This document shows, in pieces, positions 8,158-16,417 of a DNA stretch of 64,000 bases. Origin of the DNA: Bog-473 sp036268485 (GTDB taxonomy: Bacteria > Actinomycetota > Acidimicrobiia > Acidimicrobiales > RAAP-2); NCBI GenBank assembly GCA_036268485.1, contig DATAUC010000075.1, forward strand, positions 45,415 through 109,414, written 5' to 3'. The stretch's first letter is position 1. Each line of letters starts with the position of its first letter. Below the pieces are notes generated by a model. It did no database searches. It was not told where the DNA came from and saw only the letters and a list, made by a program, of their open reading frames with translations. Made by a program: the position numbers and the translations under genes.

Positions 8158-8940
8158 ATGGCAGGCACGTTCAAGCGGATCTCGGGCATCTTCCAGGCCA
8201 AGGCCAACAAGGTTCTCGACAAGGCAGAAGACCCCCGCGACACGCTTGACCTCTCGTATGAGAAGCAGCTGGAGCAGCTCCAGAAGGTGCGCCGAGGGGT
8301 GGCCGACGTGGCCACGGCCCGCAAGCGGATTGAGCTGCAGGCGCAGGGGTTGCAGAAGCAGGCCGACAAGCTCCAGACCCAGGCCAAGGCCGCGTTGTCC
8401 CAGGGCAACGAGGATCTGGCCCGCGAGGCCCTCTCCCGGCGGGCTGCACTGGGCGAACAGTTAGCCGAGCTCAAGACCCAGCACGACCAGATCACCGAGC
8501 AGGAGCAGAAGCTGGTCGATACCTCGCAGCAACTGCAGACGCGGGTGGAGCAGTTCCGGACCAAGAAGGAAACCCTCAAGGCCAGTTACACGGCGGCGGA
8601 GGCCCAGACCAAGGTCGGCGAGGCCGTCTCGGGCATCTCCGATTCCATGGGCAGCTCGGCCCAGGCCATGCAACGGGCCCAGGACAAGATCGCCGGCATG
8701 CAGGCCCGGGCCGGCGCGATCGACGAACTGCTGGCCTCGGGCGCGCTGAACGACCTGAGTACACCGGTCGATGACATTCAGAAGGAACTGGACAGGGTGA
8801 CCGCGACGTCTCAGGTGGACAATGAGCTGGCGGCGCTCAAGGCGGAGTTGGGAACGGGCGGTGCTGATGGGGACGCGGCTGCGCTCCCTGCTGCGGCGCC
8901 GGCGACCGATCAAAGTGGTGCTGGAGGGACAGCCATCTGA
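8158..8940 (+). CDS. pspA: PspA/IM30 (Vipp1) family membrane-stress protein
   Basis: A 260-residue PspA/IM30 protein, an ESCRT-III-like coiled-coil protein that assembles on damaged cytoplasmic membrane. Nearly all of residues 20-180 is charged heptad-rich helix (KQLEQLQKVRRGVADVATARKRI and similar), with a short amphipathic N-terminus (TFKRISGIFQAKANKVLDKAEDP) that would contact lipid. The C-terminal 30 residues are an Ala/Gly-rich tail. The start at 8158 is favoured by a -10 box 7 nt upstream. The stop overlaps htpX (TGATG), and pspAB follows, so the three form the known PspA-HtpX-PspAB stress module. Confidence 0.92.
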   Translation: MAGTFKRISGIFQAKANKVLDKAEDPRDTLDLSYEKQLEQLQKVRRGVADVATARKRIELQAQGLQKQADKLQTQAKAALSQGNEDLAREALSRRAALGEQLAELKTQHDQITEQEQKLVDTSQQLQTRVEQFRTKKETLKASYTAAEAQTKVGEAVSGISDSMGSSAQAMQRAQDKIAGMQARAGAIDELLASGALNDLSTPVDDIQKELDRVTATSQVDNELAALKAELGTGGADGDAAALPAAAPATDQSGAGGTAI

Positions 8941-9896
8941 TGGCGTTCGCCCACAACATCAAGGCCGATCGCGGCCTGACCACTCGCATGTTGATGACCG
9001 GTTTCTTCCTCGTCGTGCTCTACGGCGTCGTCATCGCCGTCGTCATCGCCTTCGGCGCACCCTTTGCCGTGGTCATCGTCATCGCCGCCGTACTTCTCTT
9101 CTGTCAGTACTACTTCAGCGACAAGATCGCCATGTACTCCATGCACGCCAAGGAGGTCACGCCGGAGCAGGCGCCCGAACTCCACGGCGTGATCGACCGC
9201 CTGTGCGCGCTGGCCGACATGCCCAAGCCGCGGGTGGCCATCGCCCAGACTGACGTGCCCAACGCCTTCGCCACCGGCCGCAGCCCCAAGGCCGCCGTCG
9301 TGTGCGCCACGTCGGGCTTGCTGCGCCGGCTCGACGAGCCCGAGATTGAGGCCGTACTGGCCCACGAGATCTCGCACGTGGCCCACCGCGATGTGGCCGT
9401 CATGACGATCGCCAGTGGCCTGGGCATGATCGCCGGCCTGCTGACCCGCGTGATGTTCTACTCCGAGCTCTTCGGCGGTGGCCGGAGCAATAACAACAAC
9501 AACAATCAGAATGCAGCCGGTATCGAGATGCTCATCATGCTCGTGTCCATCGTGGTGTATTTCGTGAGCTTCCTCTTGACCATGGCGCTGTCGCGCTACC
9601 GCGAGTTGGCGGCGGACCGCTCCGGCGCCATCCTCATCGGTCGGCCGTCGCAGTTGGCCGCCGCACTGATAAAGATCTCAGGCGAGATGGGCCGGATCCC
9701 GACCAAGGACCTGCGGGCAGCCGAGCCGTTCAACGCCTTCTTTTTCATGCCCGCGCTGGCCGGTCAGAACGCCCAGGACCGGGGCCAGGGTGGTGGAGGC
9801 GGCTTCAGCTTCGGCAGCCTCTTCCGCACCCACCCCTCGCTCGAGCGCCGCCTGGCCCAGCTCGATGAGCTGGAGCACCAGCTCGGCCAAGCCTGA
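8940..9896 (+). CDS. htpX: HtpX-type membrane zinc metalloprotease
   Basis: A 318-residue M48-family integral membrane protease that degrades misfolded membrane proteins. Two hydrophobic segments lie near residues 15-60, the zinc motif HEISH (within VLAHEISHVAHRD) near residue 143, and the third ligand Glu in YRELAADRSGA after two further membrane helices. A run of six asparagines (GRSNNNNNNQN) sits in the loop after the active-site helix, and a glycine-rich patch precedes the C-terminus. It is translationally coupled to pspA and immediately followed by pspAB. Confidence 0.95.
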   Translation: MAFAHNIKADRGLTTRMLMTGFFLVVLYGVVIAVVIAFGAPFAVVIVIAAVLLFCQYYFSDKIAMYSMHAKEVTPEQAPELHGVIDRLCALADMPKPRVAIAQTDVPNAFATGRSPKAAVVCATSGLLRRLDEPEIEAVLAHEISHVAHRDVAVMTIASGLGMIAGLLTRVMFYSELFGGGRSNNNNNNQNAAGIEMLIMLVSIVVYFVSFLLTMALSRYRELAADRSGAILIGRPSQLAAALIKISGEMGRIPTKDLRAAEPFNAFFFMPALAGQNAQDRGQGGGGGFSFGSLFRTHPSLERRLAQLDELEHQLGQA

Positions 9897-10469
9897 GTGG
9901 GGCTCTTCGATTCCATCCTGGGCCGCACCAAGCCGGTCAAGGCCAACCTCGATGCGCTGTTCGCCCTGCCGACCGCGGCGCTGACCCTGCAGAGCGCCGG
10001 CGGGCTGGTCTCGTCCGGCCATGCCGGTGTGTGCTGGAAACCACCGTCGGGTCAGGGGTCTGAGGACCTGCAGACCCAGGTCTCCGAGTTGGTGGGGGAC
10101 GGCTTCACGCAGACCAAGGACTCCTTCGGCTACGGCTGGCTCTTACTGGCCAAGCCCGAACTCGACGACCTGGTGACCGAGGCCCACATGGCCAACTCGA
10201 CGCTGACCGATGCCGGCTGGGGCCCACAACTGTTGTGTTCGGTCTTCGGCTTCGTGCCGGGACCCGAGGCGGCCAGCGACGCTCGCGCCTTCTCGCTGGT
10301 CTACCTCTACAAGCGGGGCACCTTCTACCCCTTCGCCCCCATTGACGCCAAGCGGGAACGGCGCGACACCGAACTGGAGCTGCGCATCCGCTCCATGCTC
10401 GGGGTCGACCTGCCGGTCGAGAGCGACGTGACCCGCTGGTTCCCCATGTGGGACATGCCGGTCGGCTGA
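9897..10469 (+). CDS. pspAB: PspA-associated protein PspAB
   Basis: A 190-residue cytoplasmic protein matching the PspAB family, named for its co-occurrence with PspA and HtpX in actinobacteria and archaea. It begins MGLFDSILGRTKPVKANLDALFALP and contains FGYGWLLLAKPELDDLV and the C-terminal RFP/WFPMWDMPV segment, both characteristic. No enzymatic motif or membrane helix is visible. The GTG start directly abuts the htpX stop. It presumably modulates PspA assembly or stress signalling, but its biochemical role is not established. Confidence 0.82.
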   Translation: MGLFDSILGRTKPVKANLDALFALPTAALTLQSAGGLVSSGHAGVCWKPPSGQGSEDLQTQVSELVGDGFTQTKDSFGYGWLLLAKPELDDLVTEAHMANSTLTDAGWGPQLLCSVFGFVPGPEAASDARAFSLVYLYKRGTFYPFAPIDAKRERRDTELELRIRSMLGVDLPVESDVTRWFPMWDMPVG

Positions 10470-10471
10470 GC

Positions 10472-11197
10472 ATGGAACGCATCATCACCCTGGAGGGTGC
10501 GGTCAACTTCCGGGACCTGGGTGGATACGAGACCGTCGATGGTCAGCACACCCGTTGGCGTGTGCTCTTCCGGGCCGACGGCCTGAGCGAGTTGACCGAG
10601 CCGGACTTCTCCGTCATGCGCACCTTGGGCATCCGCACGGTGGTCGATCTGCGCTCCAACGACGAGGTGGAGTTCAGTCGTTTCAATGTGGACGCGCATC
10701 CGGTCGAGTTCCACCACTTCCCTTTCCTGCGCTCGCTCCCCCGCCCCGACGAGTTCACCATGACGCCCGGCCTGCTCGGCACGCAGTACACGGAGATGCT
10801 TGACGATGCGGCGCCCCAGATCATCGGAGCGCTGACCGCATTGGCCGGGGTCGACGCCCAGCCGGCGGTCTTCCACTGCACGGCCGGCAAGGACCGCACC
10901 GGATTGCTGGCCGCGCTGGTGCTGTCGCTGGTTGGCGTGCCCGAAGAGGTCGTGGTGGAGGACTATGCGTTGAGCGGCGCCGCCATGGCCCGCCTGCGGG
11001 CCAAGCTGATCCTCAAGTACCCCGACGGGGCGGACATGATCTCGGACTCCGATGAGGTCTTCTCGGCCGATCCCACCAACATGGTGGCGCTGTTCGCCCA
11101 CATGCGCCAGCAGTACGGCTCGGTTGCCGATTACGCGCTCGCGGTGGGCGTGCCCAGCGACGTGGTTGACCGCCTGCGGTCCGGGCTGCTCGAGTAA
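10472..11197 (+). CDS. PtpB-like tyrosine/lipid phosphatase
   Basis: A 241-residue phosphatase of the bacterial tyrosine-phosphatase/DSP family that includes mycobacterial MptpB. The P-loop HCTAGKDRTG (near residue 140) carries the catalytic Cys and Arg; the N-terminus has NFRDLGGY and VLFRADGLSEL, both typical. The general-acid region follows VVDLRSNDEVEF. The start is 2 bp after the pspAB stop, so it is probably the fourth gene of the psp operon. An upstream in-frame ATG lies inside pspAB and is less likely. The substrate may be phosphotyrosine or a phosphoinositide. Confidence 0.85.
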   Translation: MERIITLEGAVNFRDLGGYETVDGQHTRWRVLFRADGLSELTEPDFSVMRTLGIRTVVDLRSNDEVEFSRFNVDAHPVEFHHFPFLRSLPRPDEFTMTPGLLGTQYTEMLDDAAPQIIGALTALAGVDAQPAVFHCTAGKDRTGLLAALVLSLVGVPEEVVVEDYALSGAAMARLRAKLILKYPDGADMISDSDEVFSADPTNMVALFAHMRQQYGSVADYALAVGVPSDVVDRLRSGLLE

Positions 11198-11229
11198 CTC
11201 GCGGAGCGTTTCGTCCGTTAGTTCGTTCG

Positions 11230-11526
11230 TTAGCGCAGCGGGCGGAGGCGGTCGATGGCGGCCGCCAGCGCCAGATCGAGCACGGTCAGGCCGCCTTCGC
11301 TATGGGTGCTCAGCACCAGGTGCACCTTGTTCCAGCGGATATCGATGTCGGGGTGGTGATTGGCCGCTTCGGCCGCTGCACCCACCTGGTTGACGAACGT
11401 CAGGGCAGCGGCGAAGTCATGCAACTCGACCGTCGTGCTGATCTCGTCGTCCTGGCGCGTCCACTCGAGGTGTTGTTCTTCGAGGGCAGCATCGACCTCG
11501 TCGGCCGAGAGGACCTCGGGTCTCAT
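11230..11526 (-). CDS. Pterin-4a-carbinolamine dehydratase
   Basis: A 98-residue protein of the PCD/DCoH family that dehydrates 4a-hydroxytetrahydropterin to regenerate the pterin cofactor. The active-site HHPDI motif is in the centre (NHHPDIDIRWNKVHLVLSTHSEGGLT) and overall length is normal. No aromatic amino-acid hydroxylase is in the window, so the physiological pterin partner is unknown; in bacteria the family may also serve molybdopterin or folate-linked roles. It overlaps the 3' end of fumC by 4 bp and is probably cotranscribed with it. Confidence 0.9.
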   Translation of the reverse strand: MRPEVLSADEVDAALEEQHLEWTRQDDEISTTVELHDFAAALTFVNQVGAAAEAANHHPDIDIRWNKVHLVLSTHSEGGLTVLDLALAAAIDRLRPLR

Positions 11527-12911
11527 GGGTGGGTCATCTCCTCGGGCCGCACAGCGGCATCGAATTCTTCGCCGGTCAGCAACTCGAGTGCGAGAGCCGA
11601 TTCCCGCAAGGTGATGCCTTCTTTGTGGGCCTTCTTGGCCACCTTGGCCGCGTTGTCGTAGCCGATGATCGGATTGAGGGCCGTCACCAACATGAGCGAG
11701 TTGGTCAGGTGTCGTTGGATCTGCGGGTAGTCCGGTTGCAAGCCCTCCACACAGAATTCACGGAAGCCGCGGCAGGCGTCGGTCATGAGGGCGATCGACT
11801 GCATGATGTTGTAGGCAATCACCGGCTTGCAGACATTGAGTTCGAGGTTGCCCCGACTGCCGGCGATAGCGACGGCGGCGTCATTGCCGAGGACCTGGAT
11901 GCCCACCATGATCATGGCTTCGCTCTGGGTCGGGTTGACCTTGCCGGGCATGATGGAGGAACCCGGTTCGTTCTCCGGGAGGGCCAGCTCGCCCAGGCCG
12001 CTGCGTGGACCGGAACCGAGCCAGCGAATGTCGTCGGCGATTTTCATGAGTGACACGGCCAGGGTGCGCAACGCTCCGTGCGTGAAGACCAGCGCATCGT
12101 GCGCGGCCAGTGCAGCGAACTTGTTGGGCGCCGTGATGAACGGGAGTCCGGTCATGTCGGCGATGGCCTTGGCCACACGCTCACCGAACTCCGGATGGGT
12201 GTTCAGACCGGTGCCCACCGCCGTGCCGCCGGCCGCCAGCTCGTAGAGGCCGGGCAGCGTGAGCTCGATGCGCTTGACGTCGGCGGTCAGTTGCTCGACG
12301 TACCCAGAGAATTCCTGGCCCAGTGTGAGGGGCACCGCGTCCATGAGGTGCGTGCGGCCGATCTTGGTGATGTCGGCGTACTCGACCTCCTTGGCGTGCA
12401 GGGCATCCCTGAGCGCGATCACCGATGGCAGGAGGCGATGCACGATCTCCTCGACGGCCGCAATGTGCATGGCGGTCGGGAAGGTGTCATTCGACGACTG
12501 CGACATGTTCACGTCGTCGTTGGGATGGACCGGCTTCTTGCTCCCCATCTCGCCGCCGGCGAGCTCAATGGCGCGATTGGAAATCACCTCGTTGGCGTTC
12601 ATGTTGGTCTGGGTGCCGCTCCCCGTCTGCCAGATGTGCAGGGGGAATTGGTCATTGAGGATTCCCTCGGCCACCTCGGCGGCCGCCTGCTCAATGAGGG
12701 CAGCCAGATCCGGGGAGAGCTTGCCCAGGTCCTGGTTGACCTTGGCCGAGGCCCCTTTGAGGATGCCGAAGGCCCGGACGAGCGGCTTGGGCATGGTCTC
12801 GCCGCCGATGTCGAAATGGTGGAGCGATCGGGCCGTCTGGGCCCCCCAGTACCGGTCCGAGGGGACCTCGATCTCCCCCATGCTGTCGCTTTCGATCCGA
12901 GTCGTAGTCAC
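11523..12911 (-). CDS. fumC: Class II fumarate hydratase
   Basis: FumC interconverts fumarate and malate in the TCA cycle. The class II signature GSSIMPGKVNPTQ is intact, as are the N-terminal DSMGEIEVP, the TGSGTQTNMNANEV substrate loop, and NDTFPTAMHIA. The frame is open to an ATG at 12923, but that ATG lies inside a TATGCT box. The GTG at 12911, 7 nt after the box, gives a normal N-terminus (VTTTRIESDSMGE) and is preferred (462 residues). The pterin dehydratase follows with a 4-bp overlap. Confidence 0.95.
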   Translation of the reverse strand: MTTTRIESDSMGEIEVPSDRYWGAQTARSLHHFDIGGETMPKPLVRAFGILKGASAKVNQDLGKLSPDLAALIEQAAAEVAEGILNDQFPLHIWQTGSGTQTNMNANEVISNRAIELAGGEMGSKKPVHPNDDVNMSQSSNDTFPTAMHIAAVEEIVHRLLPSVIALRDALHAKEVEYADITKIGRTHLMDAVPLTLGQEFSGYVEQLTADVKRIELTLPGLYELAAGGTAVGTGLNTHPEFGERVAKAIADMTGLPFITAPNKFAALAAHDALVFTHGALRTLAVSLMKIADDIRWLGSGPRSGLGELALPENEPGSSIMPGKVNPTQSEAMIMVGIQVLGNDAAVAIAGSRGNLELNVCKPVIAYNIMQSIALMTDACRGFREFCVEGLQPDYPQIQRHLTNSLMLVTALNPIIGYDNAAKVAKKAHKEGITLRESALALELLTGEEFDAAVRPEEMTHP

Positions 12912-12918
12912 GGGAGGC

Positions 12919-12924
12919 AGCATA
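12919..12924 (-). promoter_or_regulatory. Putative -10 box (TATGCT) for leaderless fumC mRNA
   Basis: On the minus strand TATGCT is followed by 7 nt and the preferred GTG start of fumC. A TTGCCC sequence 16 nt upstream of the box could act as a weak -35 element. Confidence 0.5.
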
Positions 12925-13317
12925 CGGCTGGGCGTTGAAGGGGCAATTCGGGGCGGTCGTGGCCCGGGATGGGCTTTCTTCGAGGGGCTGAGTCAGGCAC
13001 AACTGGATGCCTCCTAGACAGTTCCAAGCAGGCTCTTCAGGCACAAACCCTCACTCGAGGGTTGAGAGTTGTTGTGGAGATTTGTCTCGAATTGGCGGTG
13101 ACCGGATGAAGGACGGGCATTCCGGACACCCTTGGGGCACCTGCGGGAGCGGGTTGTTCTGACCCGTGAGATCAACGTCCGTTGGATATTTCTCGGGCAT
13201 TAAAACGCCAGATTCCGCGACCAGGGCTGTTCTACCTGCAAGTATGTGGCGTTGTCGCGTACGAATCCTGAGCATCACACAGGCACTCAAAAGAAAAGAA
13301 GGGGATCCCTCACTCCT
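12925..13317. other. 393-bp intergenic region with a hairpin
   Basis: This is the longest gene-free stretch. It separates fumC from the divergently transcribed secreted IPT/TIG protein. It contains a perfect 7-bp inverted repeat, AACCCTC-ACTC-GAGGGTT, at 13046-13063; no run of T follows it, so it is not a clear terminator. Base composition is locally less GC-rich near 13180-13210. A GAAGGGG Shine-Dalgarno-like sequence lies about 12 nt before the ATG at 13318, so the secreted-protein mRNA has a leader. No riboswitch family or small ORF was recognised with confidence. Confidence 0.5.
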
Positions 13318-16300
13318 ATGTTCGTCTCTCGAATTACAAAAGCCGCCTTGGCCGTTGCCATGGTCGCGGGCACGGCGATTGGGTCAACAGCCCTCTTCGC
13401 ACCCCAGGCCCTTGCGGCCGGTCCAGATACCGGCGCATCTAGCGGGTATGGCGTCGACGTAGCCCTAGCCGGCTCCCACATCCTCAACCAGATGCCTAAG
13501 GCCACCTTGGGCCCAGACGGGCAGTCGGCCACCGCGACGACCATCCCGGTCAACGTCAATGGGCTCCTCAATCTGAATGTGCTCAATGGCAGTGCTGGGC
13601 CGGCCAATGCCTCGTCGTCGAACTTCGGCACCGCCACTGAACAGATCACGGCGAGCGCCGGTGTGGCGGGAGACTTCTCCATCCTGGGTGTCAACCTGTT
13701 GAACGCTCTCAACGTGACGGCGGTGACCAGTACCTGTACGTCCAATGCTCAGGGTTCCACCGGTGCCACAACCTTTGTGGGACTGAACGGCAACCCGATC
13801 ATCCCCGGGACCGTGCTGCCCACATCAGCGCTTGGGCCCTTGGGCGCCCTGATCAGTGTGACCGTCGGTGGTGAGGTCACCAGTGACACCACGGCGACAG
13901 CCACAACGCCGGGCAACACGAGCATCACGGTGACAGCGCTCCAGATCAAGCTGCTCGGAACGACAATCGTCATCAACGCCGGCGTATCGAGCTGCTCAGC
14001 GACTGGTCCGGACATTCACCCGGCTGCCGTGGCTGCTCCGAACATCACCAGCATCACTCCTTCCTCTGGCCCCGTGGCCGGTGGACAGAGCGTGGCCATT
14101 GCCGGAACCAACCTGCAGAACGCATCGTCGGTGACCTTCGGTGGCGTTGCCGCCACCATCACCGGTCCGGGCACGGCTGATACCTCGACTCTGTTGACTG
14201 TTATCAACCCCCCGCACGCTGCTGGTGCGGTGCCCGTCACGGTCACCACTCCCGGTGGCACGGCCTCCATCACGTTTACCTACGTCCAAGTGCCACCCCC
14301 GCCGGTAACCGACACGTTCACGCCGCTCTTCGGGCCGGTCGCTGGTGGAACGGCCGTCACCATCACTGGTAGCGGACTGGCTGGCACGACTGTCGTCACT
14401 TTCGGTGGTACTGCAGCGACGAACATCATCAACACGAGTGACAGCTCCATCACCGTGACCGACCCGACCCACGCGGCTGGTGCGGTTCCTGTCACAGTCA
14501 CAACGGCAGGTGGCACCTCGACGCTGAACCAACTGTTCACCTACGTCGACATCCCGGTCGTCACGTCGTTCACCCCGACCAGTGGCCCCACCGTCGGCGG
14601 GACGCTGGTCACCATCACGGGTAGCAACTTCGCCGGCCCCACCACGGTGGTCTTCGGCACCACGCCGGGTACCGATGTGACGGTTGTCAGCCCGACTGAG
14701 ATCACGGTCATCTCCCCGGCGCACGCTGCCGGCCCCGTGTTCCTCACCCTGGCCGACTTCGGCGGTGTTGTCACACCGACCCAGGCGTTTACCTACCTGG
14801 CCGGTCCGGTTGTCTTGGCAAACGGTCTCAACCCGGCCTACGGCCCGGTTGGCGGGGGCACAGTCGTCACCATCACAGGTACCGGCTTGACCAACACCAC
14901 AGCCGTCACCTTTGGTGGTGCTGCAGGCACAAGCATCGTCAACTCCAGTGACACCTCCATCACCGTGACCACCCCGGCCCACGTGGCCGGCGCTGTCACG
15001 GTGACCATCACGGCGAACGGCCAAACCGCCAACGCGGTGGAAGAGTTCACCTATGTGGGTGTCCCGGTCATCAACGCTGATGGTCTCAACCCGACATCAG
15101 GTCCGACGAGCGGCGGTACTCCGGTGACCATCACCGGTAGTGGCTTCGTTCCCGGTGACCCGACCACGGTGACCTTCGACACATCGGCCGCTACCAGCGT
15201 CGTGGTCGTCAGCCCGACTGAGATCACTGCGCTGAGCCCGGCCCACGCCCTTGGCGCCGTCCCGGTGACGGTCACTGACGACGGCGGGCGCACCGTTGCC
15301 CCGCAACAGTTCAACTACGTCGTTGGCGCAACCATCGCCGGCATCAGCCCGACCAGCGGCCCGCAGCAGGGTGGTGAAACCGTCTTCATCGGCGGCACCA
15401 ACCTGTGTGGCTCCACGGCCGTGCACTTCGGTAGCGCTGCGGCGACCATCACCAACATCAGCACCGACTGCAGCACCATCACCGTGACGGAGCCTCCGGG
15501 CGACGGCACAGTGCACGTGACAGTCACCACCCCGACGGGGACGATCCAGTCGCCCGTCGACTTCACCTACATCCAGCCCGGATACTGGGAAGCCGCCGGC
15601 GACGGTGGTGTGTTCTCCTTCGGTGGTGCCTTGTTCCACGGTTCGGTGCCTGGTGTCCTGCAGCCCGGGCAGTCGCTGAACTCGCCCATCATCGCCATGG
15701 CCGACACGCCGGACCACGGTGGGTACTGGCTGTTCGCCGCTGACGGTGGTGTCTTCGCCTTCGGTGACGCTCCGTTCCTCGGTTCGGTGCCTGGCGTCCT
15801 GAAGCCCGGCCAGGTTCTCAACGGCCCGGTCGTCGCTGCTGAAGCCACGCCTGATGGCCTCGGCTACCGCGAGTTCGCCGCTGACGGCGGTGTCTTCGAC
15901 TTCGGAGATGCCCTGTTCACCGGTTCGCTTCCCGGCGAGGACATCACTCCCCCGTCCCCGATCACAGCCGCCATTTCGGCTCCGATCGGCCAGGGGTACT
16001 GGTTGGCCGCTGCTAACGGTGGCATCTACACCTTCGGTGGTGCCCCCAACAACGGTTCGGCCGCTGGCGCCTTCTTCGGCCATGTGTCCTCTCTGTCGAC
16101 CACGCCGGACGGCCACGGTCTCTACCTGTTCCTCTCAAGCGGTGCTGTCGGCCACTTGGGCGACGCCATCCCCGGTTTGGGTGGAGCAAGCGGGAGTTCG
16201 CCGACAGTCTTCGGTGAGAGCACCTCGACGGGTAAGGGCTACTGGGAGTTCGCCGCTAACGGCATCGTCTCCAGCTTCGGTGATGCTCCAGCACTTGGCT

Positions 16301-16359
16301 CCATCAACATCGCGTTGAACAAGCCGATCACCGCAGGCATCGCCTTCGGCTCGGACTGA
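13318..16359 (+). CDS. Secreted IPT/TIG-repeat surface protein with 42-residue-type C-terminal repeats
   Basis: A 1013-residue exported protein. A signal peptide spans residues 1-34 (basic start, hydrophobic core, AxA before GPD). Residues about 35-235 form a Thr/Ala-rich beta domain of unknown fold. Six IPT/TIG immunoglobulin-like domains follow (about 240-750), each starting with xxPxxGPxxGGxxVxIxGxxL. The final 260 residues hold six degenerate repeats of the GYWxxAxDGGxFxFGxAxFxGS type, also present in the secreted protein encoded at 17343-19088. No membrane anchor or LPXTG motif is visible. An adhesin or surface-structure role is likely but inferred. The upstream ATG in frame at 13246 would spoil the signal peptide and is rejected. 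A strong terminator follows. Confidence 0.85.
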   Translation: MFVSRITKAALAVAMVAGTAIGSTALFAPQALAAGPDTGASSGYGVDVALAGSHILNQMPKATLGPDGQSATATTIPVNVNGLLNLNVLNGSAGPANASSSNFGTATEQITASAGVAGDFSILGVNLLNALNVTAVTSTCTSNAQGSTGATTFVGLNGNPIIPGTVLPTSALGPLGALISVTVGGEVTSDTTATATTPGNTSITVTALQIKLLGTTIVINAGVSSCSATGPDIHPAAVAAPNITSITPSSGPVAGGQSVAIAGTNLQNASSVTFGGVAATITGPGTADTSTLLTVINPPHAAGAVPVTVTTPGGTASITFTYVQVPPPPVTDTFTPLFGPVAGGTAVTITGSGLAGTTVVTFGGTAATNIINTSDSSITVTDPTHAAGAVPVTVTTAGGTSTLNQLFTYVDIPVVTSFTPTSGPTVGGTLVTITGSNFAGPTTVVFGTTPGTDVTVVSPTEITVISPAHAAGPVFLTLADFGGVVTPTQAFTYLAGPVVLANGLNPAYGPVGGGTVVTITGTGLTNTTAVTFGGAAGTSIVNSSDTSITVTTPAHVAGAVTVTITANGQTANAVEEFTYVGVPVINADGLNPTSGPTSGGTPVTITGSGFVPGDPTTVTFDTSAATSVVVVSPTEITALSPAHALGAVPVTVTDDGGRTVAPQQFNYVVGATIAGISPTSGPQQGGETVFIGGTNLCGSTAVHFGSAAATITNISTDCSTITVTEPPGDGTVHVTVTTPTGTIQSPVDFTYIQPGYWEAAGDGGVFSFGGALFHGSVPGVLQPGQSLNSPIIAMADTPDHGGYWLFAADGGVFAFGDAPFLGSVPGVLKPGQVLNGPVVAAEATPDGLGYREFAADGGVFDFGDALFTGSLPGEDITPPSPITAAISAPIGQGYWLAAANGGIYTFGGAPNNGSAAGAFFGHVSSLSTTPDGHGLYLFLSSGAVGHLGDAIPGLGGASGSSPTVFGESTSTGKGYWEFAANGIVSSFGDAPALGSINIALNKPITAGIAFGSD

Positions 16360-16369
16360 CCACCTTCTG

Positions 16370-16417
16370 ACAAACCCCCCGGCGCATGGTCAACACGACA
16401 TGCACCGGGGGGTTTGT
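16370..16417. terminator. Strong bidirectional intrinsic terminator
   Basis: An inverted repeat with 19-nt arms (16370-16388 and 16399-16417, one mismatch) around a 10-nt loop. Its core is CCCCCCGG/CCGGGGGG flanked by ACAAA/TTTGT. It lies between the convergent genes for the TIG protein and the FkbM methyltransferase and overlaps the methyltransferase stop codon, so it probably stops transcription from both sides. Confidence 0.88.

Noticed and set aside
9486..9510. AAC-rich trinucleotide run in htpX
   Set aside because: It simply encodes an Asn run in a loop; no sign of regulatory or mobile role.
11198..11229. Possible terminator between the phosphatase and pterin dehydratase genes
   Set aside because: The gap has short GTTCGTTCGTTAG repeats but no stable GC-rich stem with a T run.
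13051..13290. 79-residue frame on the minus strand in the fumC/surface-protein gap
   Set aside because: No ribosome-binding site, no similarity and poor amino-acid pattern; treated as non-coding.
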